64,000 nucleotides of DNA from assembly GCA_011800805.1 (NCBI GenBank), contig MPNW01000133.1, positions 30,898-94,897 of the forward strand, given 5' to 3'. A model generated the notes under the pieces. The model was not told the DNA's origin. It made no database searches and worked only from the letters and a program-made list of their open reading frames with translations. The position numbers and the translations under genes are program-made. Below, piece by piece: positions 28,901 through 43,900 of the stretch (positions within the stretch are counted from its first letter, which is position 1; each line of letters begins with the position of its first letter). Source of the stretch: Hirudo medicinalis (Eukaryota; Annelida; Clitellata; Hirudinida; Hirudinidae).

Positions 28901-31900
28901 CTTAGGTCAACGATGATTTACTTGGCATCCCATTCAACTCCATTGATGGATCCTTCAATCTGAGCTACGATGGAGACACCCTAAGATTTTCTACCAACAT
29001 CGGAGTCACTGTGGCCTTCATGCCGATGTATCGAGCCAATGTTGAGGCAGCATTCCACTTTAAAAATAACCTCACAGGTTTGTGTTAACCTATTCATTTT
29101 CCAAAGTCTTCATTTAAAATGAGATTTTAAAATATGAGAATTCTCGTAATAAACCAGCGACTAGCTGATACTTCAATAATTAATTAAGTTGTTATTAATC
29201 CAACTGTTATCAACCACCAATAGACTACTGATACACCTTTATCATCAGGACTTTGTGGCAATTTTGATGGCTCTCCCTCAAACGATCTCCAGGTAAGCGG
29301 ACGTGATGTGACCTTCCTCCCTGATCCTGGGAATGCTTTTGGAAACAGCTTCGTTTTGGAAAAGTGAGTTGGATTCTAGATATGACTTGTAGAATGTTAT
29401 TTTTGAGCAGGGATGTCAATAGCTAAGCTGTAGGTTGTTGATTTTTAGTTCATTTGTTTGCTTTTGTTCTCCAATTTATCGGCTCATTAGTTTCATCATA
29501 TTCACGCTAATAAATCAATTATTTACTTCATAAGTGAGACTTCTTCAAGTGGACCTGTCCTTTCCCCTGACATAAATCTTCCCACTCCTTGCCTGATCGA
29601 CATTTCAGCCTATCGGGTGAGATGTCAAGACATGGGGAGTCCCGATGGTCCCTTTGGGGATTGTGTGAAGGGCATGGACCCAATGGAGGTCCAAGTGGCA
29701 AAGGACAACTGCCTCTTTGATCTGGAGCAGACATGTTCTGCAGATTCTGTTAAGATTGCTTTCCTAACATTTGCCAAGAAGTGTTTCCATGCATTTGGAG
29801 CCAAAGTTGAAAGGGTCAAAGGTGAATGGTTTCTTTTTACGACATTATTTTGTATATAAGGGATTTTTATGGGGAGCACCTGTTTGTGCGTGAATTGTTG
29901 AAAGCTTTTTCTTGGAACATGAAAATATTTTCTTAACTGGTATCTAACTAACTGGCAATTTGCAGTAGATGAATGTCTTTTTTTTGTAAAAATCTTTTTG
30001 GTTTTTTTTAAATTTTAAATCTTTTTCAAATTCCTATTGGATATCCATCAGCAGGAATTCTCCCTTAGGCCTTCCTTTCTGGTTTTCACTTCAGTATTTA
30101 GTTGCTTTATTTTGAATTGTGAATTGTGAGCGTACATTTGTATTTATTTGTTTTTTCAATTTATTTTTTTTATGCTCATTTTATTGAAATTTTTAATAAA
30201 TGAAGTGCTACAGAAGTGCTGTCAGGAAAACAATTAAAGTAATTTGTAATCTATCCTGCATCACATATCTGACCTCTAATCAATCTATAGAACTGGAATG
30301 TGAATGCACCGAACCTTATACCACCTGCATGGCCACATCTTCTGGGTGTCCTGCCACATGTGTGAACCCCTCCAGTCCAGACACCTGCCCCATGTCGGAT
30401 TCCATCTTTGTCTGTGCTTGTCAACCAGGAAGACTTCTCTTCAATGGAAAATGTGTCCTCCCTGGTGACTGTGGATGTGTCTTCACTGATGGAAGAGCCT
30501 TTAAGGCAATTATTATTACTATTATTATTATTATTAATATTGTTATTATTATTATTATTATTGTTGTTGTTATTTATTTATTTAATATTTTTTTTATTGA
30601 TTTAAATTGAGTGGTAAAATGCGTTAGAATTGCAGACTTTTAATGTGTTATAATATGATGAATTTATGCATGTTTTTAAAATAAATTATTGAATTTAAGT
30701 TGTCTTAAATTTTTCAAAAATAATTCCAATTACAATATCTTACCATAATAATGTTTTTGCATTATTGCATACATTTTGAATTTATTTCACTTAATAATAT
30801 TAATATTATCATAGATTGTCTGTAATTACTGAATAATAACTGAATTTCAGATAGGAGAAACATGGCTCAATGATGATTGTTCGTTGAGACTGACATGCAC
30901 AAGTCCAAACCTCTACAACAGTGAACTTTACAACTGCAGTGGAAACAAAATTTGTGTCAGTGGAACTTGCAGAGGTTGCACGACAATATTTGTGTCTTGT
31001 TCCTAAGTACAGGCTTGTGAATCATTAACTGGGTCCCAAAACCTTTCTTTTTCTATGAAAAAATAAGGCTTGTGATGATTTTAATTGGTTAAATTTAATC
31101 GTTAAATAGTTGTTTATTTCATTTGAATTACATAAATAATATGAATTTAATTTGAACAAGTAACTTAATTATCACAATATTAATTATATATTTCAGCATG
31201 CACCAAAGATTCTTGTGGTTCGAATGGAGATTGCATTGAAACAACTTCTGCTGTTGGATACATCTGCAGATGCAAGCCTGGATTTTATGGACCAACATGC
31301 TCCGATGGTGACTGCTTTTATTAATTACTAACTCATTATCTGGGAATTTCATTAGTAGTCTGTTTAAGTGATATCTCTCTAAAGCTTTTTGTGAGAGTGT
31401 AATCAATGATCACATGAATAGAGAATGAAGTAAATGAAGGTTCATTGCTCAACAACAAGATGTAAACAACATTATCATTGTTTGATATCACTTACTAGGC
31501 AATGAAATATTCAAATGAGATTATTCCATTGAAATGACTCAAATAGTCAATAATAAACAATTAAAAGTAAAATTGTTAAAGATAATTAGTTACAAATATT
31601 CAATTGTTAATAATTATAATAATCATGAGAATTAAAAACATTCATAATTGCAAAGACTCATCCCAACGTGTTTTGTCTCTCCAGCACAAATCAGTGGCTC
31701 CTACATAAACAGCCATTGCATGACCTTTGACAAGGCAACATTCGACTTCAAGGGTTCAGGAGAGTTCAAACTTGTGGGGTCAACAAGGGTCAGCAGTTCA
31801 CCTCTCCTCATTCCCTTTGAGATTCGTGTGACGAACGTTTTCTTGGGAGACTTGAAGAGGGTGTCCTACGTCGATAGGGTGATGATCATTAGCATGACTT

Positions 31901-34900
31901 ACAGAATCACTTTCGGAAGAGAAGGTGAAGGTCTCAATGCCAGGCTGATTTTGAGGGTGAGTTTGAATAAACTTTTCAAGAAAAGTTTTATCTTCAATTG
32001 AGTGAATTAATTGAGTGATTAATTATATAATCATTTATTAAATCCATAATATTGATTGTTGAGGATCTCAGGACTGATTCAGTGTCTGAATTTAGTGGAA
32101 TTCGTCCATTGAAAAATTTACGAATATGTAAACGTAATAGTCTATTTAAAATCATATTTAATAGTAATTTTAAGTTGTTTAATGTAATTATATTATGATT
32201 GTTGTCATCTCATTTCAGATGAACAACCTCACCACCATTGATCTACCATATAAAGCAGACGATTTTGACATCATTCTCAAAAGTCCCCTAAGTGTCACTT
32301 TCATCTCTAAGACCGGCATCAGTTGCTCCTACGACGCTTTGGAATCTTCTGTAACTGTCAGCTTGCCAACAACTTACATGATATCTGGTGGCATATCTGG
32401 ACTTCTTGGAAATTTTGATGGAAATCCTGGTGAGTGCATCAGTGGACATCTTTTCTATTGATTGATGAATGGATGAATAAAATGGTGATTTGTGATGGAT
32501 GATGAATTTCAGAGATGATGATTGCAAGCACTGGGTGTTAGAGAGTGCATACGCTAGTACATGTATGTATGTAGTTGAAATTTTAGGAAAATCGTTTTGA
32601 GAATATTCCGTTAAACAAATTGTCAATAAATAATTAGATTTAATTTTAATTTGAAATGAATTCAACTATATATCCCGTTTTGGTTAATTTGTGAACATTT
32701 CACGCTTAAAATAAGAAGTACAAATGAATTAATTGAATGAATGAATTATTGAAATGTTGATATTAATCATTTTAAGAAAATGTTAAACAATTTCCAGATA
32801 ATGATCTGATAACAGCTGATGGAAGGAATGTTTCAAATAGCACTGATCCTGGTAATGATATCGGAATCAGCTACACCAACACATCATCACCTGAGTTTAG
32901 GTGAGTCACGATTATTATTGTCAATGTTTATGATTGTATGTTGCAAAACAATTATGCAACGAAACATAATTCGGTAATTAAAAAGTTTAATTTGCTTTCA
33001 ATGCTTTCATCATTAACTTCATAAGGCTATAATGGTAATAATAATAATAATGTTAATGGTAATGGTAATAAATCCGAACTTGTTTACAATAGCTGAATAT
33101 AATTGATGCATTTGTGAAAAAAAATTGTTGAATATAATTGATGTCTTCTTTAAGCATAATTGATTCCTGTGAACAAGCTCATGACTCAAGACTTAATTAA
33201 AACGTTTGATCCCTCATCAGAAACATCAGCAACCTGCCTCCGTTGCCAGCTTGTCAGGACAATCTCCAACCACTGCTGGACAAATGCAAGCAGCTGTCAA
33301 GTCTCTCTGGCCCACTGAAGCCACTTGTGATCAAGTTGGGGATCAGTATGTCGATGGTCCTTCAAAACAACTGCTTGTCCGATGTGAGAAGGTCGTGCAG
33401 TACGGATGCAGTTTGTGCGGCTGTCAAGAGGATGAGTGAAGCTGTTGGAGACGGTTTTGATTGGAGGACTCCATTTGCCTGTGGTGACTGTTTTGTGCTG
33501 CTTATTATATATTATTAAATTTTATTAAAAATTATTATATTTTACTACAGATTATTGAACGATTTTTTTTTTAATTTAGAGAAGTTTTATTCAACGAAAT
33601 ACCTTAAACACAAACAATAAAGCCATAAAAGAAACTAAAATAAAATAACTCAAGGGTCATCCTTAAGGAAGCACATGCTTCCGCCATCAGACCGACCCTC
33701 GTTAACAAATCACTTGTAGCACCATCCAACATAAGAAAACAAAATCAGATTAACACATTCAAGAATACCGTGTAATATGTACAATTTATAAGATTGTTTA
33801 AATAATAGATAAATAATATTGAAGGTTCATGATTGCAATTGATTAGTCATTGATGAGGGAATTGAAGATTGAAGTTCTTGGACCATAACATTGAACGTAG
33901 AAGAGCTTGAAAGTAGATTTAGAAAAGAAGGACTATATTCATGTGTATTACATAGAAAATTAAGAGGGTTATTGTAATTATTACTATATTTATTTAATTA
34001 ATTCCACATCAGAAGTGAAGTTCTGGCGTGCAGGTTGGTCGAATGCCCTGCATTCCCGCGCGCGGTTGTAATGGCAACAGTCGTAATGCGTCTTCGCAAA
34101 CCAGCTTGCACCGCCATGGAGCGCCCTCGGGTAGGGGCGCTATATAAATGGTAGAACGATTAAAAAGTGCTTCATATACTATTCGGCATATAAGGCACTC
34201 AAAAGATCGGCTAAATACAAGATTCAAAACTAACACTGCGTTCGTAGAAAACATTAGCAGTCTTAAATAATATTTCGTCATACATCCCATTTACATTGAT
34301 TAAAGTTGCTCTCTTTATGCGATTATTTTATTTCTGGTAATTAAGTGGTTCTAAAGTTTAATTTTTCATTTCACATATTTTTTTATTCACTAATTGAAAG
34401 CTGGAGAATCATTTTATAATAATATCCAAGACAGGATATTTAATTATTAAGTACTTATTAATTAATTATTAACTAATTAATTATTATTGAATTGCTTTTT
34501 ATTAGCTAATTATTTATTTTTTAATTATTAATTATCGTCGTGAATATTTTCAAGAGGTCAAATGTCCTGATGGATTTGAACCCAGGCCAACCGCATCCGG
34601 GTGTCTTCCCTCTTGCAAGGACCCCACAGCTGATAGAACGTGCAGCTTGCCCGATGTCACGGATGGTTGCACATGTCCTGCCACCAGGTTGTTCTTCAAG
34701 GGCAGATGTGTGGATCGGTCCCAATGTGGATGTGTCGACAATTCAACCGGGATGTCTTATGAGGTGAACCATCAGTGTTGTTGCTGTTGTTTGTGTGTTG
34801 TTAATTGAAAGGTTAATATTACATTTTAGTAAATGGTAAATCAACGTTAAACCTCGATCTACAACATTATATGCTTAATGCTGGTAATTAATTAATAATA

Positions 34901-37900
34901 TTTACAATTAACATTGGAGAATTACCTAATCACTTAACTTAGATTGGAAAGACATGGAGAAGTGATGGATGCAAAGTGAAACTGACATGCAGTATCGGAG
35001 GGAATGTTACCAGTGAAGATGTAGGTGGCTGTGTGAAAGGTGTCTGTTGGAGAAATAGGTGCTCAGGTATGGCTGTATAAATGGTTAACAAAAAGCGCCT
35101 CTGACATTATGCGTAAGGCGCTACATAAGTGCAGTACATTTACAATTAAACTTTTGGAATCATTAAATAAGCAGTTATCACTAACAACATCTTTACATTC
35201 CTCATCTATTATGATTTCACCATTGCCTAGCACTGTCTACCATGCAAAATTGAAACACTCCGTTCCATGAATTAGAATTAATTCACTATAACTCAACCAC
35301 CTTCTCAGGCTGTCAAGTGAATCCATGCACAAATAGTGGAACCTGCCTTGATGTTGGTGACGAGGGTGAATACGTATGCAAGTGCCCCACTGGATTTTAT
35401 GGAAGGAGATGTGATGGTTAGTACATCTCGTGGAAGATTTCAAGTGAGACTAATACTGGGATAATATTGTTCCAAGTAGTGTTGTTAATTTGTTTAGTGG
35501 TAAACTATAAACCACGTTAAACCAATGGGGATGTTAACCAGTGTTATAGCATCACCTGCATTATTTAATTGCATGGAAAATGCTTTCAATAAATGTTTTA
35601 AAACCCTTTAATCCGTGGTTTGAATGTCAGGGTCTTATAAATAAAACAGTTGAAGAATAATTAGATTAAAATTTCTCGCATCAGGTATGAACAACCAGGC
35701 AGACGTAACAGTTCTGATAGAAGATGGCATATCCAGTTGCCGGGGAATTACAGATGCCACCCAACTGTCGAGTTGCACCAAGAATTTCACAGACACGGTG
35801 AAAAATTTCCTCAAAACTTTTGTTGATGGATTGATAATTGGACCAGAAGATGTGAGGGTTTCTCTGGTGACCTTCAGCTCAAAGGTTACTGTGGTATGGC
35901 CGCTAGCAGAGTTAGTTGCTTAATTCTTTTGCAAATACTTTTTCTATTAATAATTTTACTATTAACAATAATTCATTGCAAAATATAAAATTAAGGGTGG
36001 TACTCATTTGCATTACTTACAGTACAAACATTTTAATATTGGCATTTGCCATTGTTGGTGATTTCATACCGGCTTTTCGATGCCATCAGGTACTCAAATG
36101 TCACAACTCTGAAAGGTGCAATTGACTTCAACCTGACCCTGACTTATAACAAAGATGAATCAGTTGACCTCACCAATGCTTTACAATCAATTACAAGCTT
36201 AATCAACTCTCCTGACCTTCAAAGCGTGCCAAAGCTTAAGGTACTCATCCTCTTGACCGATGGGGGTTCAGACTTTGATGCTGCTTCAGCTCCAACGTCG
36301 GCCAAGAATTTGGCAGATGCCAGGATCGGTGTTTGTGGTGTTGGACTCTCATCAAAAGTTAAAAGTGATGTCCTCAAGATCCTCTGCTCAGAGCCGAAAA
36401 GGGTGAATCTACGAAATTGCTTCTGAGATGTCTGAATGAATGCTAAAAATTATTACATGATTAGCGGTTGTTGGAGGTTTTTAAAATGAATAACGAACTA
36501 TCTTTAAAACATGTAAATTTTAAACAACTTTCAATTTAAGTACTTGTTAATCCGTTTATATGTTTCTGCAAATTTAGAACTTTTCTTGAGCAGCTCTTTG
36601 GGTTAATGAAGAACTTTTCAATTTATTGTTGCAGATCAACTATAATTACTACTCATATGTTGGAAATGTCAATGTCAATGTTCTGAAGGAAGCCATCAAA
36701 CTTAAGGGTACTTGAATGTATTTCTGAAATAATATTGAATAATAACGTAACAACAATTACACATCCGTGAAAATATTCTGCAATAACATTTAGTTATTGT
36801 GCTTGTCCTAAAATTTATTGTTTTAATTGAATATTCAGTAAACTTTAAATAATTAATCAATTGCTATTGTTAAATGTTAAAATGTTAAAATTTTTTCTCA
36901 AATGTCTTTTAATTGCTGATCGATCTCAGAGCCCACCAGAACCACACCAGTGAATGAATCGACATCAACATGCAGATGTTCTGGTGATCCACACTGCAAG
37001 TCCTTCGACGGGCAGGTTATCAACTACCAAGGAACCTGCAAGATACTCATGGCCTCCAACAGGATCGAAAATGCCACTCGAGATTTCCCACCCTTCTCTC
37101 TCTTTCTGAAGAGTTACCATCGTGGTGGCAACACCAGGGTATCTTGGGTCGACCATACAGAATTTGTGTACAATGGTAAAGTGGTGAAGTTTCAGAGGGC
37201 AGGGGAGTTCAGGGTATCAGAAGTGATTGTCACCGTGAGTGGCTGTAATTAATGTGATTTAATTAATTGTTTCATACCTCGTCGTCTTATATTGACTTAA
37301 CAGCTGCTTGTGATCTCTAGAATGTCATTTAATGCCATATAAAGGTTATAGGAAATGGTTATACACTCCAGTTCAGTTACTGTTAATTTAAATGATAATA
37401 TTTATTTTGATTTTCATAGGTTGGTGGAAGAATGGTGAACGTACCTTACTCTGGTGGTGACTTCACCATCGATTACAAAGGAAACTTTGTTGAACTTCAA
37501 GTCATTGGTTCACAAGTGAAAGTTGCTTACAGCAGTCGTGGAATCACATTCATAACATTACCCGACCAATTCTTTAAAAATGTTTGAGTTCCTGAAGTTC
37601 ATTTTATTAATAGTTTATTAATTGACTAATTAATTATATTTGAGGTGGAAGAAAAAGACAAAATATAACTTATTCAAATTGACTGTTGTCATAAGTTTGT
37701 AATGCTGCTTTGAATGTGTTGTGGGAGGACTTTTGGTCACATCATGACATTGTATCATTCCTGAGAACACCTGCATAAAGAAGTAATGTTTATAAAAAAT
37801 TAAGTACAACTTTTTTTAAAGAAGGTATTTGGACTCTGTGGTAACTATGATGGCAATCCAAGGAATGACTTAAAGACCAGGAATGGTACGGATGTCTCTG

Positions 37901-40900
37901 GAAAGATGGATCCAGGAAAGGAGATAGGAGACAGCTACATTGAATATTACGATGCTGACAATGCTGCTCTTTTGTTAGTTCTTGTGCTTGGATGTTTTCT
38001 AATTATTTTTAAATTTTAAATAATTATTGATTAAGTGAAATTGATACTAGTAATTAATTATTCTTATTAATTAAAAAGGAAATACTTTGTTAAGATATAA
38101 TTATAGCCCTCAACAAGTGATCGTCCATTTTTAGGAATGTTATTAGGCCCTAATATCCTACTAATTAGGGTATTATAGTGTGACTATTATTTAACATGTG
38201 CGCACTTATCAGGGCAAACTGCAAGCCACCGATGGTGAAAAACCAGACCTGCCCAGCTGATGCAAAGTCATGGGTGGACAAATGCAGACAACTGACAAAC
38301 AGATCTGGCATCTTCAAAGATTGCCTCCCCAGATTGTCCTCAGTAGCTCAAGATATGCAGGCTGATTGCTTGTTTGACTTGGAACAGACCTGTGATTATT
38401 CTTCTGTTGAACTTTCCATTGCTCAGTTTGCAGCAGCTTGTATGGATGCTGGAGTGTCTGTGGAGGGCTGGAGAGGATCCTTAGATTTGCGTTTGTAGTT
38501 TGGAATATATTAATTATCATAATTATATACTTTGTTATTAATACATTTGGTTTTATTTAAATCACACAATTATTCTCCCTGCAGCCTGTGAATGTCCAAA
38601 GGATAAGATATGTCTTCCAAAGGGCTCCCCTTGTTTACCCACTCTCTTTAACCCTGATAGGGGATCTCAGTGCCCCCAGCCAGATACCACTGATGTGTGC
38701 AGTTGTTCAATTGGGAAAGTGCTCTTCAATGGAATTTGTGTCAATCCAGAAGAGGCAGGATGTGTTGATGGAGAGGGCGGAGTGAGGAAGGTTTGTTGTT
38801 GCTGTTGTTGCTGTTGTTGTTGTTGTTTTTATTGTTGTTGCTTATGGTATTTAACAATGTAATGAAATGTAATTCAATCGTCTGCTATGTAATCGGTTAT
38901 TTAAAACTTGTAAGTTGATTAAAACTTTTAAGGCCATATGTTAATAATAGTTAATTTCTAGAGTCTTTAGGATTAAGTAATTAAAAAATATAGTGATTGT
39001 GCTAATTAATGCAATTACATTATTATCATTTTAAGATAAAATAATGCTTCTACAAATGGTGTATTTTATATTATATTTATTAAATATACAATTGTATTTA
39101 TTAAATTATATAAATATATTTATTAAATTACTTTTTAGCTGAAAGAGTCATGGCTGAGTAGTGACTGTCAACTTTTATACACCTGTACATCAAGCAACAA
39201 CATATCATCTGAGATTGTATCCTGTCCTGATCAAACTACCTGTATTAATGGAAAATGTTCAGGTGAGGTTTCACTTATGAGAAGGCGTCCTTGATATATC
39301 ATATAATTACACTTCTTCAGGTCATTATAATTAAATGATATTTCATGATTTAATCCTTGTTAATAGGTTAGTCTACATGCAAATCGAAATGCCTTTAATG
39401 TAGTTGGATCGTTATTATTGCTACTAGTAAATTTATTATAATTAAATTAATTAATTAACAGTTATTTTATGTCGATCACGCATACAGCTTGCCTTCAGTC
39501 CTTCCCATGTCAGAATGGTGGATTGTGTGTTGAGCAGTCAGAATGCCAGCCAAAATCTCTTCCAAATCCTGGTAATTCCTCATCCAGCCATATAATTATT
39601 ATTATATTACATATTCTGTCTTCACATATTATAATTCAATGTTTTCCAACCTTTAAAAAAAAATTCTATCTAAGGATGCTACTGGATGAAAGTTCCCAAC
39701 ACAGAGAATTCCATAACCATTCCTGCCCCTCTGAGCACCAACAGCCTCTCCTCATGTTTCCAGTCTTGCCTTTTCAGTAGCAGTCCTTGTGCAGGGATCA
39801 ACTGGCTTCCATTAGCTCCTCTTGGTCAGCAGTGTCTCCTCGTATCAAGCCTTTCCACACCCACTGAGGAGAACTTGGACTCCACTCAGTACCTTTGGGT
39901 GTGTTCTGGTGAGTCACGTTTGCTGTTATTTGATTGGTTGATTGTTTGATGTTGATATGGTTTTTTTTAACAACAATGAAAGTTAATTGTTCCATAACAG
40001 AACTACAATATGTATTTTAACTTTAAAATAGTTTATGTAATTAAAAAACTATTTGAAGAAAGGGGTCAAATATTTTAAAGATTTAGCTCATAAACTAATT
40101 TTACACCAGACAAACCCTGTGCTGCTTCTTCTGCATCCAAGTATAAATGTGCATGTAAGAGAGGATTCCAAGGCTCTAATTGTGAAACATGTGAGATGTT
40201 TTTTTCTACAAATATTAAGCAATTATTTAGTTACAGTTTATATTCGTTCAAAATTTTTGGTATTTATAAATTAAGATGTAATTTTACTTAACCTAAGCAT
40301 TAATATGTAAGGTAAACATTTCAATTAATTAATTGCTGACTTGATTTTTAGCGTCAGGTACCTGCACATTGAGTGTCAGAGCAAGATTGGAGACTTTTGA
40401 TGGACAGAGCCTTCTCTTCAGGAGCAACTGCAACACAACCCTGGTCAAGAGCAAAATCACGACAACTCTTAACAAGTTCATCATCACTGTCAAGAACTCC
40501 CAACGAAACTCAATGAATGAGAAGTTCAGTCAACCAAGGATTCTGAGAATCAACTTCAGAGGAAAAGACTTTAGAATTGAAATTCCAGATGTTGGTGTTC
40601 CCAGGATCTTGGTGAGATTTATTTTATAGTCACTTAAAACTTGACTGATATTAAAGAATGTTATAAGCATGACAATTTATGTTAGCCGCTATTGGATTGA
40701 TAAGTTTATATAAATTAATTTTTGGCTATAATTATGTGATTATAATTATATTTTTATTTAATAATTAATTTTTCTTAAAAATTTTCCAGCCTTCCAATGG
40801 AGACTCCATTCTTCCTCTCAGTCCTCCATTTGAAAGCTCTGATTTTAGCATCAATTTTGTTGGGGGTGACTTAGAACTTCAGACAGCCTTTGGTCTGACT

Positions 40901-43900
40901 ATTACCTGTGGTTCATCTGGATCAGTCAGAGTTGGTTTGCCCCCCGACTATGCAGGCCAAGTGGAAGGGCTATGTGGGGACTTTGATGGAGATAAGAACA
41001 ATGACGGAAATGTTAGCCTGTCTGATCCTGGAAATTTAATCAGCAAACAGTATTTTGTTCCTGATGTTGAGAATCCATCTGATGTGTGAGTTGATGAAAA
41101 TTTCAAGTTATTTTAAGATTTATTTATTATTTATATTTAATTCCTTATTTACATTGGTTTATTAAATTTATTGGAATACATTTACATGAAGTTATATAGG
41201 AATGGATCTTAAAAGTTGAATCAAAACTATAATGAGTTCTGCATGATTATACAATTACGATCTATTGCTGCAAATGTGTTATAAATTTTACAAATTGAAC
41301 TTCCATTGCCTCAATGCACCAATTATCTAATGCATTTAAATTACAACAACAATTGAATAGCAACTGTTCAGTTGCTGACCTGAACAACACAACAATGACT
41401 TCAACAACAAACAAGCAGAGATGTCAAGCCATTACAGACACAAATGGACCATTCAGAGAGTGTCTCTCCAAACTCGATGTGACGGGTCTCGCGAGATTGA
41501 AAAAATCCTGCGAAATTGAAGTGGACATTTCTCTCAATGAGTTGGCTGCCTGTGCTTCCCTTGAGAAGCTCCTTGATTGGTGCAACAGAGATGCAAATGT
41601 GATCTTATCAACCAATTGGAAAGCAATATTAGGATGCAGTGAGCATTTTACTTTTTATTGTGTACAAATGAACTCAGTATATTTGATGTATATGTACTCA
41701 CAATATCTGCATAACCTGGGTTACTGTTGTTCGGGCACTTCTGCCGCTTTAAAAGAATATATGCAAACTACTTATAAGATGTATTTGCAGTAGTTCCATC
41801 ACTTAACTTCATTAACATCAAATAATATAAATTTTATTAAAGAACATAGAGTTATTCCACCAATTTTTATTAAAGAATGCAGCTGTGCAGATGGTTTCAT
41901 CTGTGCCCCTCGAGCATCAGGGTGTCCAGACACCTGTTCCAATCCAAGTGCCTCCCTGAATTGCTTGAAACCGGACATCCAGGACACTTGCATCTGTCCA
42001 CCTGGTAAAGTTCTGTCCGTTGATAGGTGTGTTGCACCTGAACAGTGTGGATGCATAGATAATGGTGGCCACCCCAGGCAGGTCGGTGAATTTGTGGGAT
42101 GTTTCATTGAACAATACAATTTAGTGCTAAAGTGCTCATCATTTATTCAGTATCAAAATTATATGCAGGTGCTGATTGGATCATAAATTTACAAAGTTGA
42201 TGTCAGAATAATTTGTTCTGTGTGGATATTCTTAATAACCTTTATTGTTTTCACACAAAAAAATGTTTATGTTATTTTTATCATTTTTATCATTATTAAC
42301 CATAGGATGATTGTGGTTCATGTTTTATTGATTAGATGAATTACCTCAATTGATCCCAAATGATGATTTGTGAAAGATGATGTAGATATTGTTACCATTG
42401 TAATCACAGATATCAGAGCAGTGGCTCAATGAGGATTGCACAATACTGAGTGAGTGTCAAAGAGATGGCCATATCTCAATAATTCCTAACAACTGCTCAC
42501 AGGGAAGTGTCTGCAACAACTCAATGTGTTCAGGTAGGAGGCAGTTGCTGTTGTTGTTGGTGTTTAAAAAAGTAGCTACTTGTGTTGTTTACAAAACTGT
42601 GTAAACCTTTAAAGTATTGAGAATATGTTGTCATTTTACCTATTTGTGTTGGATATTCAGAGAAATATATGAAACATTGTTGTAAAATTTTATCTTGACA
42701 TTCATTAAATCTTTTATTTTTGAAAAGTCTGCTCTGTCAACAACCCTTGCAAGAAAGGTGTCTGTAAAGATATAGAGGGAGGTGGTCCACCCATTTGCAG
42801 ATGCCCACCAGGTTTTGTTGGAAAGAACTGCGAGATTGGTGGGGAATACTTTGGTGTTTGAAATATGTGCTATTTAATAAAGGAATTATACAATTATGAT
42901 TAAGCATTCTGTTATTTAAAAATAATAGCTATTGCATGGAATACATTGACCTTTAAAGGACAATTATTTTGTGTAACTGAATAATTGGCATAATTTTTTA
43001 GATGTTATTTAAATAAGTATTATGTATTAAAATCTTTAGTATTTAAATATTTTTTGACATTTACTCCAATTGCAACTAAAAGTTTTCTGTAATGAACAAC
43101 TAAACAAATAATTAATTAAATATTTTTCAATTTAAAGAATTGTTCAACGAATGCTTTTTTTAACCAACAGACAGCAATAATATATGCCTAATATATGGGA
43201 ATGGGCACTGTCATACATTTGACGGGATGCAGCTTGATTATGGTGGAGATTGCAAGATCACATTGGTGGAATCCATTCCACCACTTCCAACTTTTAAAGT
43301 TTTTGGGAAAAACTACAGATTGAAGAGGGATGTGTTTTTCATGAAATATGTTGAGATCATGCTAAATGAGGATATTGTGAGATTTGAACAGACAGGATCA
43401 CAGCCAGCCTCTAACATCGATATCATGGTATAGGATTTGTTAAATCATCTTCATTCCATACCTAGAAATTTATTTTGTTATCATCAGCATTTTATAATTA
43501 ATAATAGTATAAAATTTCTGTCCTAAATTAATTTATAATATTTTCAACTTATTCAAAAATTTCAGCTCAACAATAAATATGTTGCACTACCACTAAAACT
43601 GATTGACTACACGATACAATACAAAGGACAAAAAGTGGAGCTGCAGACTAATTTTGGACTTACTGTCACCTTTCATAATGCCATATTATCCTTGGCAGTT
43701 CCCAGTCTCATGAGTGGCAATCTGAGAGGACTTTGTGGAAACTTTAATGGAGATAAAAGTGATGAGAAAATAACTGCAGGTGGAAAAAATGTTTCAAATG
43801 GTCAGGAAGTTGCTGACAGTTATATTGTACTTGATCCTGATTCCTTCCAGCCAAAGTAATGACAAAGATGGTTCATTGTTGTTAATGTTTAACTCTTGAA

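Noticed and set aside
33206..33439. Open frame overlapping C8 of module 6
   Set aside because: The C8 cysteines and phase-consistent splicing are in a different frame.
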